Shown: positions 1 to 14,347, numbered from the stretch's first letter. The stretch is DNA of 64,000 nt from Protoeuglena noctilucae (GCA_958009085.1 OY253676.1:982116-1046115), one strand, 5' to 3'. The notes: a model not told the origin generated them from the letters alone. A program made the numbers and translations.

Positions 1-119
1 GGCGATGACTGGGGGGGGGGTGGGGTGGTTGTGGGGTGGGGTGTCAGGCATGCCGTGCGCCCCACGCACATTCTGCCTGTCATGTCATGACGCGGTGCCG
101 TCGCTGGCTGCTCCCTCAC

Positions 120-3100
120 CGTTGAACCCGGCCATGAACTCGTCCAGTCGCTGCTTGCGCAGGGCCTCGTGCTTCCCCCGCGCCTCGTCCCGCCGCGCAG
201 TGCACGCCTCCAGCTCCGCGGCACGGTCAGCGTACTCTGCCGCACGCTCCCTGCAGACAGCGAGACAGGCAGACACGTTGAGAGAAGACGTCAAGGCACA
301 GCAACCCAAGCATGGCGCGTGTGAGGACACGGCGCAGTAGGTCAGTGCCTGCCCTGCTAAGCCCATGGCTCACAACAAAAAGTCCCTGGCCCCGCATGCC
401 CCCTCACCGGTACCGCTTGATGACGCTGACGTCCACGTCCATGTCCGCCACCGCCGCCTGCAGCATGGCCAGCTCCCCCTGGCACCGCTGCAGGGAGTCG
501 GGGTACCCCCCGGGGGCGATGGCCGCCAGCTCCTCCTCGGTCAGGGGCCCGGGGGCAGCCGCGCCGTCGCCGTCCGCCGCGGACTCGCGCTTGCGCTGCG
601 GGTGAGAGGCGAGGCGGTGATCATTTTAAGTAGTAGTGCAAACACTGAAAGAGGTCAGGATCGGGCCGACGGTGGTGACAGAGCCCGGCCAGTGAGATAG
701 AGAAGGGTCTCTGTGGAACCACGCCTGTGCATAGAATGACTCAGGCATGCGCCACCATGCAACACCCTCCCATCTCCCACCTCCTCGGCCCTCTTCACCG
801 CCTCCTTGGCCCAGTACTTGGCGCTCTTGCGCTCCTCCCCCGCCGCCTTCTCCAGGGCCTCCCTCTTGCGGCGCAGCTCCCCCAGGGCACGGCGCGCGTC
901 GGTCATCAGCCGGTCCCGCTCCTCGTACGCCTCCCGCACCTCGTCCAGGGCCTGGCGCTTCGAGGCGAGCAGGGCCTCCACCTGAGGGGAGAGCGAGGGG
1001 GCGTGGGGGATCGGTGCGGGCGACGGGGGGTCGAGCGGTGGGTGTGGAACACAGTGGGGTTGGCTGATGCGAGTAGTGCAGGTTGCAGGGTGGGACTGTT
1101 GCGGAGCCCCTGTTGCTGTCCATGGCACTTTCACTACGACCACCACCACCCCCTCTATTCACCTCCTGGTGCTTCTTCATCACCACCAGCGCCTCGTCCT
1201 CCAGCTCCCGCAGTGCCTTGCGCTTGCCCTCCACCGCCTCGGCCACCTCCCCCGCCTCCTTCTCCGCAGCAGCCACCTCCGCCTCGCACTTGGCCACCGC
1301 CTTGCGCAGGGACTGCGGCCAAGCACGCGACACAAGGTGCTATCGTCATCCTCCCTTGATCATACACAGCCATGCCGCCCCTGACACCCCCCCCACCCCC
1401 CAGCCACTTGCCTGCGCCTGCACTCGCTTGCGCACGGCCTCGGCGCGCATCCCCTCCACGTCCCCCTCCATGCGGGCGATGAGGTCCTTCTGCCGGCGCA
1501 GGGGCGCACCCCCCGCGTCGTCCACCTCCTTGCGCAGGCGCTCCACCTCGGCGCGCAGGCCCCCGCACTCGGACTCCAGCGACGCGATCGCCTCCTCGCC
1601 CCGCGCCATCTCCTCCACCAGCTCCGCCAGCCGCCGGGAGGGGGCCTGCGCCCCGGCCGCCGCCTCCCGCAGCGACGCCACCTGGGCCCTCAGGTCCGCG
1701 GCCTTGGCGGACTCGGCCTCAGCCTCCATGGCCGCCTGGGGAGATGGGGAGGAGGGTGAGGTTAGGGCAAGCCGGTGAGAGATGGGGTGACGGAGTGTCA
1801 TGTGGCCCGCGGTGCGATGGGGAGGAGAGGGAGTGGAGAGGGGTGGGTCACCCGGTGTGCGGCACACGGCACACAGAGCGTCGAGAGTCGCACACATGCT
1901 TCCGCCCCTGCTTCCCCCACCCAGGTCCTCGCCTTGGGTGCCGCCCTGCGGACGTCCCTGAGCTCCGCCTGCGCCGCCCTCAGTGCCTCCTTGGCCGTGG
2001 CTGTCTCTGCCCGGGCCTCCTCCAGCGCCGCCTCTAGCTCCGACACCTCGCGGCCCACCGCCTCCACCTCACGCTGCGAACGGGGCAGAAGAGGCGCCGG
2101 CGTCACGCGCTCGAGCGCTGACCCTAGTCCAGGCCACCCGCGCCCACACTGCAACGCCCTACGCTGCACCTCTGACACGTTTCCCTCTCATGCCAACTCA
2201 CTCGTTGGCACTTATATCGGAGCATTGACACCCACACCCCGTCCCGTCTCACCTCGAGGCCCTCGGCGCCGTCGTCCACGGGCGGCCGCGTGCCCACCCG
2301 CATGCGACCAGACCTGGGGGGACCCTGACCGCCGCCCGAGACGGCACCCGACTCGACGATCAGCTCCCCCGCCAGCGTCACCACGCGGCGGAAGCGGCGG
2401 TCCGGGCCTGGGAGGGTCAGGGGGTGTGCGTGTGTCAGCACTGGCACCACCCGTCACATGAGGTGGGAGTGAGTTCATCATGCCGCGCATGACTCGCCCC
2501 ATGCACTGTTAAGACCATATCTGCACCACACGTGTGTCTTGCGCCGCCACCCGTGCCCCCGCCGCCCGTGCCCCCTGCCCCCCCTCACCGTAGGCGATAC
2601 GGGTCGCCTGGTCGAGGTCGTCCGCCACGACCGTGTCGCGCATGGCGAAGAAGAACGCCACGCGCAGTCGGTCGTCGGCCACGCGGACGAGGTCGAAGAG
2701 GCGGGGGACGCCCTCCGGGGTGCCCCCCTGGGCCCCCCTGCGCATGTCGGCCTCCAGGTGCCGCTGCTTGTCGAGGATCAGGAAGGTCGCCACGCCCAGG
2801 CGCTGGGAACGCAGCAGCTCCACGCACGCCTGGGCGCTCTGGGCGTCCTCCACCACCACGAAGTCCAACGCGGCACACGCCTGGGGGCGACCACGGGGGT
2901 TAGATGTAAGCAGAGGCGTCGCACACCAGTTGGGCAGTCGAGGTGTCAGCGAGGGCGGCGGGGGTGGAGCAGTGGAGACGCGGTGTGTCACTGTGAAACC
3001 TTAATTGGCCACGACCCGTTGCAGCAGTCCATGCTCGCAGCGCCGCCACTCGCCTGGGACGCGGCCACGTCGTACTTGGGGTCGATGGTGCCCAGGTCGC

Positions 3101-6100
3101 CCAGGCGGCCGTAGATGCCGGGGATGGCGCGGCGACGCTTGGCCTCGTCCAGGGCTCGGAACACGCGCCCCCGACCGCCGCCGTCCGCCAGGGCCGCGCG
3201 GCGCTCCTCGAGGCGGGCGCGTGCGTCCGACAGCGATGCGGAGAGCTGGGAAGGAGCAGGGGCAGTGTGGTGGGACACGGCAGAGCTGGGTACAACTTAA
3301 CCAGCCACGCAGCACCGCGTTGAACACAGTGCCAACCATCCTGCCCATCCCTCGATCTCACGCCCGCTCCGCTCGCCTGCTCCTCCCGCCCGGCCGCCTC
3401 GGCCGCCATCCGCTCCGCGCGCGCCACGTCCTTGGCCGCCTCGGCCTCCGCCCCCCGCAGCCGCTCGGCCTTCGCGCGCCTCTCCCGCGCCGCCCCCTCC
3501 GCCGCAGCGATGGCCTCCTCTGCCTCTGCCACCTTGGCCGCCGCCTCCTCGGCACGCCCCGTCAGCAGCCGGTGCTCGGAGGCCGCCACCTCGAACTGGG
3601 AGCGGGCCTGGGGTACGGGGGGGAGGAGCGAGAAGTCAGATGGAGGGGTGAGTGGCTAGAGAGAGTGGGGGTATGATGGGTCAAAGCCAAGTGCGTCAGG
3701 CCAGGGGTGAGGAGCCATGCACGCGATGCCGCTTGGCATCAACCCCAGCACCTCCCCTGCCAGCCGCGCCCCCTTGCCTGCGTTAGCTTCTCCTCCCACG
3801 GCGCCAGTGCCTTTCTGGCCCCCTGCAGCGCCACCGTGCGGTGCTCCACGTCCTCGCGCACCTCCTCCCACATCAGCGCCACCTTGGCACGCTCGCGCTC
3901 CAGCTGCGGGGGAGGACGAGAGAGGCGATGAACAGGTCAGACAGCACCGTATGGTGGCGACTAGAGTGTCGCATGGCGTATCCTGCTCTATGACCACGCC
4001 TGCACCCTGACGCCACCCCCTGGGTACGTCTCAGCCCCTCGCCTGCTTCTCCGTCTTGTCCGCCCGCGCCTCCAGCTCCGGCCCCGCGGCCTCCGCCTCC
4101 TCGGCGCCGTCCGTCGCCTCCCGCAGCCGCGTGCGTGCCTTGGCCGCCTTGCCCTCGGCCGTCTTGCCCTTGGCCTTCAGGTGCTTGAGGTCCTCCTTGA
4201 GGCCCAGGTCACGCGCCTCGAAGGCCCGGAAGTCCGCGTCCACCTTCTCCATCTCCGACTCGATCGCCCGGTGCTCCTTCTCGATGGCCTTGAAGGTGCG
4301 CTCGGCCTCGGCGTGCTCCGACGCCAGCGCCTGGCCCTGGGACTCCTCCTCCTGTGAAGGGAGGAGGGTGGGGGGTGAGTAGATGCAGGGATCGACTCTC
4401 AAGAGTGATGCAGCGACGGATGCAGGGGGCTGATATGGTGAACCGACTCAGGGGTGGATGCAGGGGCCGACATGGGCTCTCCGTTGGCGACATGCAGGCT
4501 CCACTGGGCCGTGACCCTCTCAGCCCCTCCCAGCCCCTCACCTTCTCGCATCGCTCCACCTCCCGGATCTTGTCCTCGATGGCCGCCACGTTCCCCTGCG
4601 CCTTGGCCAGGCTCAGCTGCGCCTCGGCACACGCCCAGTACCGGATCTCGCGCTCCTTGGCCAGGTACGCCTCGGCCTCCTGCCGGGCGCCCTCCAGCGC
4701 CGCCACCTCCGTCTCCGCGACCTTGACGCGCTGCGGGGAGGGGGCGGCCGCTCTGCTGACGCCGGCAAAGAGCACCGGCGATGGCAACGGTCGGCCTGGG
4801 CGCGCCATCCCAACCACCGACCCCGGGCCGAGTCCGGCTTAGCGTTACGCTGCGAGTGCGGGCCATATCATCGCTCAGCATTCCTCCCTCAGCCCCCCTT
4901 GCCTGCAGGACTCCCTGCCTCTCCTCATTGAGCTTTTCCAGGGCCTCGCACATCTCCACCAGTGGCTCCACGAAGCGGGACGTGCCGATGATGTCCTCCA
5001 AATACTCGAGGAGGCCTGCGAGGGCAGTTGACGCAGCATGTAAGGGCAGGGCCCAGCACGCACTGCGCTGAGCCATGCACGTAGAGAGCACAGCGCATCA
5101 GACAAGCCACGCACCCGTGTCGTTCTTGTCCGTGGCCTTGGGCTTCATCATGGAGATCTGCTCGACCTCTCCCTGCAGGATGAGGAACCGGTTGTTGTCC
5201 AGGTCGATGCCCTTGCCCTTGAGCAGCTGCGTGACCTGGCCGAATGACGACGGCCGGCCATCCACGTGGTACGTGCTCGTGTTGTCGCGGTGGGCCGTGC
5301 GGGAGACCACCAGGGACGTGCCGGGGACCTCCTCGAAGTCATCGCCGCCGCGGTCTGAGGCGAGGCAGGACCGGAGAGGGTCGGAGATAGGTGGTGGGGA
5401 CAAGACAGGTGTGAGGCATGCGGGCGCAGGGGCGAGGCGAACCGACGAAGCAGGTGCCTGGCCCGGCGACGCCTGCCGTCCACGGCACCCTGGGCTCACC
5501 GAGGATTTCGGTGAAGTGGACGGCGACCTTGGCATAGGTGCAGTTGGGTGCCGCGGCCGAGTGGTGGATGAGCTCCGAGACCTTGCGGAGGCGCAGCTGT
5601 TGGGCGCGCTTGCCGAACACGAACAGCATGGCGTCGATCACGTTCGACTTGCCCGACCCGTTCGGGCCGACGACCGCGGAGAAGGACTTGTGGAAGGGAC
5701 TGCGGGGGCGTGGGTCTCGCAGGCTCTCAGCGCGCCGCTTCCGGGAGTCCACGGAGCCTCAATGAAACCACTAGGACAAGAACAAGAACGAGAGGGATGA
5801 AAGACGACGCAAAGAGGGCCGTCGTATCCGGGCGCGCCGTGCGACCGCGAGGCAAACAATGGGCAGGGCCCGCCGCACTCGGCGCGCCCCGGCAGCCCCC
5901 CAAGGCGTAAACGGGAAGGCCATGTATCACAACATGCATATTGCGGGTACAGGGAGCACGCGGACCGACCCGGTTCAAACGCGGGCGGAAGAATGTACGG
6001 CGCTGGGAAAGCGGGGACGGGCCTGCGCTCGCAAGAGAAAGGCCTCCGCGGGCGCGCACTCTCGCACGCAGACAAGTGCTGCCTGCCACACGCTCGGTGC

Positions 6101-6363
6101 AGCAGGACCCACGCCCGGGAGCGCGGCGCGAGGCGTTGTTGCCAGGCCTGCCCTGGGCAGGCGCGGGCTCAGCAACGCTGGACGCACGCTTCCGCAGCCG
6201 ATAACGCAGCGAATCAGTAGGTGATTTCTAAGCGACATGCGCCTCACCCCACGCGCTGCTCCCCGGCGTAGGACTTAAAGTTCTCGAGCACCATCTCCGT
6301 GATGACGAGCCGGCGGACGCCGTCACGCGACGGCGTCCGTCCGGGTGTGGACTCGACGTCCAT
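120..6363 (-). CDS. SMC4: SMC4, condensin subunit (5' three quarters; C-terminal ATPase half lies off the window)
   Basis: Core ATPase subunit of condensin, which compacts mitotic chromosomes by loop extrusion. Exon 1 (6248-6363) opens at an ATG and encodes a typical SMC4 start ending LENFKSYAGEQRVG. A 548-nt intron with phase match leads to PFHKSF and the Walker A motif GPNGSGKSN near 5650-5675. A QGEVEQISMMKPKA stretch follows near 5160-5200. Long coiled-coil exons fill 3300-5000. The hinge runs about 2250-3200, with GIYGRLGDLG, DLDQATRIAYG and a Gly-rich VVTL...SGGG segment. The second coiled-coil arm lies at 120-2200. The last visible exon ends RLDEFMAGFN, just before where the LSGGE signature and Walker B would come, so the C-terminal head is outside the window. 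Hinge wording matches SMC4 rather than SMC1-3. The neighbouring coiled-coil gene diverges across 524 bp. Identity is very secure; inner exon edges are approximate. Confidence 0.96.
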
Positions 6364-6887
6364 CGTCGCTCCGCTGCAGGCCCGCGCTCAAGGGCGCATA
6401 GCACGGCGACCCTCGCAAGGCGTCGCGAAGCAAGGCGTCGCCTACCGCGTGGCGACCCGCAATCTCCCAGGCACGAGCTCGGATATGCCTGATGCGGCCC
6501 TGCGCAGCGCGAGGACGAGCCTGAGGCCCGTTCGTGCAAGTTAGCAGTGTCGCCCCGTGCCCGACGCTCTGGCACGGATAAGAAGCGCTGCCCGGAAGAC
6601 CCCGAGCTCATGACTGCACCCCGCGAGCTGCGCTGGGCGCTGCTGGGGCATCCGTTACGCGGGGCGGGGCATTTCTTGCCTGACACGCCTTTTGAAATCC
6701 CAGCCCTCTTGGCGCCTCCAGAGCCTTTCCTGAACAAACGGGTATTTGGCGCCTCGGCAGTTGCGCACGGTCCGTGAACGTGGCGGGCTTTGGTGCTCGG
6801 GCTGCTCGCACCTCTTGGCACAAGCGCAGCTACATCTGACATCGACCGCCGCGGCCGCGGGGGAAGGGCAGCCCCATCGCGGTAGCT
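6364..6887. promoter_or_regulatory. Divergent intergenic region between SMC4 and the coiled-coil gene
   Basis: This stretch lies between the start codons of two head-to-head genes and must hold both promoters and 5' leaders. I see no TATA box, RNA gene or convincing reading frame in it. Confidence 0.4.
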
Positions 6888-9800
6888 ATGGACTTTGACG
6901 ATGGCATTCTCTCCCCCGCGAGCACCCCCGGCGGCCGCTCCGCGAGGGCGCACGACCCCGCCAACTCGTTCGTCGGCCTCAGCCGAGAGGTGAGCCCCTG
7001 CAGCCCTGCCGCCGCATCCTTCGGGCGGGAAGGCGGCTGGCATCGGAGGCTCGATCCTCAGACGGTGCCTTGCGCGTCCTGCACGACGGCATCCATGCTT
7101 GTTGATGGCATCTTCGTGGCTCGCAGGAGGCGCTCACCCCGCCCCTCAGCGCCGTTGCGAGCTCCTCGGTGGGCGGCACGGGTGAGAGTGGCTGCAGCAG
7201 CACGAGATTGCTCCATCACCGATTGTGCGCCTTTCGCAATGACCCAATGCATGGATTCCACGCAGCCATGACGCGTGCTCGACCGGCGCTGGACAGCCAG
7301 CACATGGGTCTCACCCGTCGTCGCACCGAGGTGAAATGAAGGGTTGTTGACGATGCCAGGCTGTTTGGGTGTCACATCCAGAGCACAGCCAAGCTGCGCT
7401 CACTGCAGCCCCAGCAAGCCGCTGATGAAAGGTTGCCCCAGTCCGTGGCTTTGCAGTTTATGAGCGCCAAGTCTGCGGATGTACCATCGGAAGTCTCCAG
7501 CCGTGGAGCGAGGGGAGCGGAGGCAGCGGGGCACCTGGCGAGGCGAGTGAACTCATGCGCGTTTCCCCCGTAACCGTGGGACATGGTCAGGCAGGGACTG
7601 AATCAATGCCCATGACGAAGAAAGGTGGTCAATACGTGCAACTTCTTGTCGCCAAGTGCTTCCCCTCCCAGTCCCTGCAGTGCGGAGGACCTGATGCGTG
7701 ACCTGCACGACACCAAGGCCACGGCCCAGGAGGAGATGGACAAGATGAGAGACGTGCTGCAGCGCATAGAGGTGGGCGCGACACATGGGGCGTTGCTGGA
7801 CGCAAGCAGATGGTCGTGGCCCTGTCTTTTTCATGCGTGCAAGTCAACTGTCTGCTTCATTTCTGTCGCAGCTCATGGAGCAGCTGTCAAGCGAGCTGCA
7901 GCACTCGCTCGGCGCAGGGGACGGCCCTCCCTCTGCTCACCAGCCACGCCCACATGCAGCGCAAGCCCCGGCCTCCGCGCCCAAGGTACCACCCGTAGAT
8001 TGCAAGCTCCTGATGCGCCGCGTGCCGCCTCATCGATCAGGGACGTCCCTCCCGCCCTCCCGCAGTCGCTGCATGCGCTGGCGTACGGCCCCCTGCCTCT
8101 GTCGACCAGCCCCTCTGCGGACAGCGGACTCCCAGACCTGGGGGCCACACCGCGGGGCGCGCCACGGCCCGTCACAGACGCGGGCTCCAGCAGCCGACGC
8201 CGCAGTGACCGTGCTGCAGGTCGCCCCCGCGTCCCTGCCCGCCGCGCTCCCTTCGGGTCGTCCACCGACGGCACCGGGGACGGCACGGGGGCCGGCACGG
8301 GCTCGAGCGACCGGGCGAGCGTGGCGCGGGAGCTGCGGGCCATCCGTGAGGCCCTCAAGGAGCAGCGGGAGATGCACCGGGGGATGCGGGACGAGATGCG
8401 GGAGGAGCGCATCAGGGGCGTGGCGCAGGCGAGGCGTGCGGCACCAGCACTGGGCAGGGTGGCACAGCTGGGACGGAGTGCAGTGTCTCACTGACGATGG
8501 TCCACCCCGCGCAGGCCATGGAGCGCCAGCTGGCGGCCCTGCAGCAGCAGCTGGCCGCGGTGGCCGCGACCCCGCACCTCCAGGCAGCCGCCGCGCACCT
8601 CCGCTTCTCCCAAAGCCCCTCCCCGCTCCCCTCGCTGCCCCCGGACCCACGCATGCACGCCACCGCCACGACACCCCGCGCCGCAGCAGCTCTGCGCCCC
8701 GAGGGGTCCCTGAACGCAGACGTAGTCGCCGTGAGCTTCGTGGACGACCTCCACGAGGGTCCGCAGGGACGCACCGCACCAGCGCCTGCACATGTGCAGG
8801 GGCCGCAGCAGCCCCAGGCATCCCGCTCCCCGATGCGTGGTGGTCCACGAGGGCGGGTCATTCCCGCGCGACCCTCCGCGAGCCCCGCACAGGGTCCAGC
8901 ACCGCACCAGGCCGCCCCCGCCACCCGCTTGGCACCTCGCCACGCCGCCCCCGCACCTATGGAGGTGTCCCAGTCATCCATGGATGTGCTGGACGAGGTG
9001 GTGGACCGCCTGGTGACGGGCCTCGTGGAAGGGGAGGGCGAGGGGGAGGCAGACTACGAGCCCGTGCCGGACCTCAGCGACATTGCCGCGCCAGGTGAGA
9101 CATGAGGGAGGGCACAGCTGTTACCCAAAGCAAGTGCATGTAGTTGCTGCGCAGTGTTGCTCTGCGTACCTGCCGCAACTCCCCTGCACTGTCCCACCTC
9201 CCCAGTCACGCCCGCGCGGCCACCCTACGGCCCCCCCACGGACCCCGCGCCCGGGCACTTCGGGCCCAGGACGCCCGCCGCCCAGCGCGGCACGCTGCGG
9301 CACGCTGTGGCTGCGCGCATGGGAGCCTCTAGCACGCATGGGGGTGGTGCGGAAGCCCACAACGTGGGCAATGGCACCGGTCGCTCGGCAGCTGCCTGGG
9401 GTGCCAGTTCTACACCCAGGGAGGGTGGCGTGCAGGGGCAGCGGACCCCCGACATGCGTGCAGGGATGGCGGCGGCATCGGTTCCACGAACTCCGTCCCC
9501 TTCTCGGCGCCTGGCAGACCCGGCCGCCCAGCACCCGCGCCCCTCGCCGCGCCAGTCGTCGCCCCGCCCCTTCGCCGGGTCGTCCCCTCCCCGCGCGTGG
9601 CTGGCGGAGCTGGCGGTGCGTGGCGCGGAGGGCGCGCGGGAGCTGTCGCAGCTGCGTGAGCTGGTGTGGACGCAGCGGCAGCGTGGCCAGCTGCAGCCCC
9701 GCACGATGAGCCACGTGGCGGCGCGGGTGGAGGACGTGGCCTTCGTCGTGGAGGGGGTCATCCGGGAGCTGGGCCGCGTGTGGGGCGACGTGATGCCCGC

Positions 9801-12800
9801 GGCGGAGGTGGCGGAGGCCTCAGCACAGGCGGCGAGGGCGGCGGCGGAGGCGGTGAGGGAGGTGAGGGAGGACGTGCTGCCAGGGCTGGTGGAGGGGCTG
9901 GGGGACCTGGGGCGGCGCGTGGGGGAGGTCGAGGGCGCGTCGCAGGAGGCGAGGGCGGCGGGGGACGCGGCAGCGAGGGCAGAGAGGGGTGCGCGCGAGG
10001 CGGCGGAGAGGGCGGGGGAGGCGGAGAGGGGCGCGCGGGAGGGAGTGGAGCGCGTGGGGGCGGGGCTGCGTGCCTTGGAGGAGCGGGCGGAGCGGGAGGG
10101 GCGCGCGACGGGGGAGCGGCTGGAGAGGGTGGAGAGGGAGGGGCGGGAGGTGCGGGGGCGCCTGGCTGCGGTGGAGGGGCGGGCGGGGAAGGCGGTGGAG
10201 GCGGCGGACGAGGCGCGGGAGGTTGCAGGGCGGGCGGAGGCTGCGGGGGAGCGTGCGAGGGTGGCGGCAGAACGCGCAAGGGAAGAGGTGGGGCGTGCAA
10301 GAGAGGAAGCGGGGCGTGCGAGGGAGGCGGGGGAGAAGGCGGCGTCGGTGGGGAAGCGCGCCTGCGAGGAGGCGGGGGAGGCGCGGGAGTGGGCGAGGGA
10401 GGCGCTGGGGATGCGGGGGGACCTGGAGGCACGCATCGCGGCCAGCGAGGAGGCGAGTGGTGGCGTGGCGTGGTGTGGGAGATGCACGGGCGGGCAACGC
10501 AGATGCGCCTTTCATGGAGTCTTTGGACCCAGCTCTGTTCGCCACTCTAGTTACGACATCAACCGCTCCCTTACCCTGACCTCCCCAGGCCCTGGTGCAC
10601 CGCTGCTGTGGCTTGGAGTCGCAGATCACCGACCTGGGCCGTGAGGTGCGGGACGCCCGGGAGGCCGCGCGGTCGGACCTGATGACCCACGCTGCCGAGG
10701 CGAGGGCGGAGGCGCGGAGGGGGCGGGAGGCGGCGGCGGCAGACCTGGCAAGGGCAGCGGGGGCGTGGCGGGAGGAGTGGGGGGAGAGCCGGAGGGGTGA
10801 GAGAGGCGCTGGCAACAGGAACCGCCGTATGCGTTGCACGTCTTGTGAGAGCGCGCAGCACGTGCGACGGCGCGTGCCTGGCTTGCCTTGTGCAACGCCT
10901 TGCCACCCCCCGCCTCCCCAGCTCTGGCGGCTGACATGGCCCGCGCCCATGCCGAGGCAGGGGACCTCTTGCTCGCGGAGCTGGAGCGCCACCGGGAGGG
11001 AACAGCAGCTGCATTAGCTGAGGCATCGCGGCGGCAGCAGGAGGCGGAGGGGCGGGCGACGCGGCTGGGGGAGAGCCTGGAGGCTGCGTGGGGGGAGATG
11101 CGTGTGCTGGGGAGGCAGGCGAGTGGGAGAGGGTGGCGGTGCGGAGTCATCGTCGTTGCGGGGTGACATGGACCAGATTGACCAGGGATCGTGGGGTTGC
11201 CTTGCAGGTGCTGGGCATGGACGGGCCATTGAAGGAGGCGGGGCGTGCGGTGGCGTTGCATGCCCAGGCCCTGGCGCGGCTGGAGGAGGACGCCAAGGCA
11301 GCGAGGGTCGAAGCGGCAGCAGCCGCGGAGCGGTCGGCGAGGGCGGCGGAGGCGGCAGAGGCGGCCGTGGGTGAGTGGCGCATGTGTCTCACTGCCTGCA
11401 TCCCTGTGCGGTTTGCGCCAGACCAGGCATGCGGTGCTAGTCTCCTCCACACACCATTCTCCCACCAACAGCAGCACTCCTCACCCCCATGTAATCCCCC
11501 CCAGAGGCCACGGACCGCCACGCCCAGCAGGCGTCGATCGTGTCAGAGGTCATGGAGGCCTTCGAGCGAGCCCTGGCCGAGTCGCGTGCCCGGGAGGTCG
11601 AGCGCGATGCGGCGGCTGTGCAGCTGCGGGAGGACGTGGACCGCAAGCTGAGGGCCGCGAGGGTGCCCAGGGAGGAGGCCATGCGCGCCGTGGGGGCCGT
11701 GCAGGCGAGGGGGTGTTGGTGTTATGGAGACGCGTGAGGAGTAGAGCAGTCAGTGTGACACCAGATGATTGGATGGAGCTTGGCACCAGCATGTTTGTAA
11801 TGGACTGCAATCAGTTACTGTACTCTGTTCTTACCCCAGGAGGTGGTCACGGCTCAGTCGGAGATGGACGCCCGCCTCCACGCCCTCGAGCGGCAGATGA
11901 CCACCGGACAGGGGAGAGCAGAGGGCAGCAAGGTGACGCTGGGTGGCAGCAGTTATCTCTACTGCTGAGTGTGACGACCAACGTATGTCTCTTGTAGAAC
12001 TGCCTCTGTCGCCCCTCTCTGCAGCCTTTGGGCCCCGGGGGAGTGGACCCCGCTGATCATATGGAGGCCATGGCACGCAAGTACATGGACATGCTCATCA
12101 GCGTGCGGGACCGAGTCAACGGTGAGAAGCGGCGGAATGGTCATGAGGTCACTTTGGGGAGGAGAGGGCGGGAACACGACCGCGGCAGTGCGTGGATCCC
12201 TGACCGGTGGACATTGTAATGTCTCCATCCACTACGTGGCACTCGCTTCTCATCCCCCCGCAGTGCTGGAGAAGCGTCTCACGGAGGGCGCCACGGATGT
12301 GCTGGGCGCGGGCCTGCGCCCAGCCGTGGCCAGCGCACGGGCAGTGGCGGCGGTGGCAGAGCGGCTGGGGGCGCTGGAGGAGAGGCTGGGGACGAGGGCG
12401 GCGGAGGAGCAAGTGAGGGAAGCGAGGAGGTGAGAAAAGAAGGGGGTGGGATTGGGGGGCACTCGCTGGCTGTTAGACAAGGTTGCGACGTTGGGGAGCT
12501 GATGTGTGCATGTGCGTTGCTCGAGGGTCCTGGGCGATGGGGTTGCGATGATTGCTTGCTATCACCGGTGAATGAGTTGGTATTGGCGTGCAGGGAGGCG
12601 GAGGAGGCCCGTCGGGAGGCGGCGGATCTGCGGGAGGAGATGCGGCGGCAGGCGGCGGCAGCGAGGGCCGAGATGGCCGACATGTGGGAGACGCTGCAGG
12701 TGAGGGGAAAGAAAGAGGGCAGTGATGTTGTGGTGGGGGTTTGCCAACAAGCAAGTGTTCGCTCTGCACTGAGGTGTGGGCGCGTCTCGAACCATCAACG

Positions 12801-14058
12801 CCACTCTTGTAACCCACGCATCGACGTCACTCATCCCCACGTCTCTGTGTCTCAGGCGCACATGACGCGGGCGGCCCCCACGCACGCCGGCCCCGTGCAG
12901 TCCGCCCCTCGCCCCCCGGGGAGCCTGGACGCCTCGGCTGCGGATGCCTATGACAGGCTGGCCGAGTCGGGGCAGGCGACGGCGCGCGTGGGCCACGGGG
13001 ACACAAGTGGGGTGCCCGGGGTGGTCGAGGCGCTGGGCAGCCGCGTGGCCAGGGTCGAGAGGGAGATGGCGGCGTACGCGGGGGTCACGGGTGAGATGGG
13101 AGTGGCGGATGACAGATGACAGATGGTGGCCTAATTATAACAAGATTACCGGTGTGCAAGGGGTTGCATGCTTTACAAGCCAGGCCCAACGACTTCTGCT
13201 AGCCCATCCTCACAAACATCACAATGGTGATAGCGGCGCTTGCGTGTCACTGCCCTCGCTCGCCTGTCCCGCCCCGCAGACCGCCTCCACCAGGCCATCG
13301 AGTCCCTGCGCGCCACCCCCACATCGGACAAGGTAGGCGGCGCTGCATCGGACCTGCCGCAGCGGCTGAGTGGGCTGGCGGCGGAGGTGGACGCGCTGCG
13401 GGAGGCGCAGGGGCGGCAGGCCGAGGCCCTGGCGTCGCTGCGGGGGGCGGTGGAGGCGGTGGGGGAGCGGGCGAGGAGGGGCGAGGAGGCGGCCGAGGGG
13501 GTGGCGGAGCTGAGGGGGCGCGTGGGGCGCATCAAGGAGGTGAGGGGAGTTAGGAATGCGAGAGGGGTTAGGACATACAAGCCATACATGCCGCTGCTTT
13601 CTCACTGCCACTGCCCCTCCTCTGCCACTGCTTTCTTACTACGTATACCACTACCCCCTCTCTGCCTCTGCTTGCCCAGACGGTGCGTGCTGTGCGGGAG
13701 GCGTCTGCCATGACGGAGAGCAAGTGTGCGGCACTGGCGCAGCACGTGGCGGGTGAGCAGCGGGGGTCGCAAGCGGGGGAGCTGGTCTCCAGCAGCGGGC
13801 GGGTTGCGTGGCTGCGACATGACCGCTCATATATGGCCATCACTTCCGGCTCTCACGGCACCCGCAGCGCACGCCCAGGCCCTGGCGTCGCACCCTGCTC
13901 AAGAGCCCACTGCGCCATCCCACCGGGACGCAGGCGGTGGCAGGGCGGCACGGGAGAGGGGGGCGCGTGGGGCGCAGAGCGGGGTCGCCAGAGTCGCAGG
14001 GGGTGGCGGTGGGCCGGGGTCCGCGAGGGACTTCTTCCAAACGGGAGGGAAGGTGTGA
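6888..14058 (+). CDS. Very long coiled-coil protein, function unknown
   Basis: Multi-exon gene of roughly 1,500 residues that I do not recognise. Exon 1 (6888-6989) starts MDFDDGILSPASTPGG; further exons lie near 7127-7181, 7454-7542, 7672-7771, 7871-7985, 8035-8420, 8515-9093 and 9205-10452. About nine to eleven shorter exons follow, to a stop at 14056-14058. The N-terminal third is Pro/Ser/Gly-rich and probably disordered. From about 9600 on it is almost pure Ala/Glu/Arg heptads (REVGRAREEAGRARE type) with no enzymatic motif. At least three introns need a GC donor to hold phase (donors at 7543, 10453, 11119). A TGTAA motif, the usual green-algal poly(A) signal, lies shortly after the stop. 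A structural role, for example at a centriole or cilium, would fit but is inference. An origin as two fused genes cannot be excluded. Confidence 0.75.
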
Positions 14059-14347
14059 CTGAAACTCTGTTGTAATTCCGACTAACATTCTAGCAGGCAC
14101 ACTGCATGCGGCCGCGTTGCGCTTGCAATATTCAAACTGTGCTGAATGCTTGAAAATGTGCTTTCGGAGAAAATGATACAGCACGCGGAGCTGCACGCCG
14201 CGTCACAGCAATCCCAGACCAGCCCACTCTGCTGCGCTTCCGCAAACCCTGTGCTTCTCCCACACCACCCTTTGAATCCCTTCGTGCGCCTGATAGTACC
14301 AGCTGCTAGGAATCAAGCCACCCCAGTCCGCATGCGCTTGGCTGTCA

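Noticed and set aside
9225-10487. 420-codon minus-strand open frame
   Set aside because: Ser/Ala/Pro-rich antisense shadow of the Ala/Glu/Arg coiled-coil exon on the plus strand.
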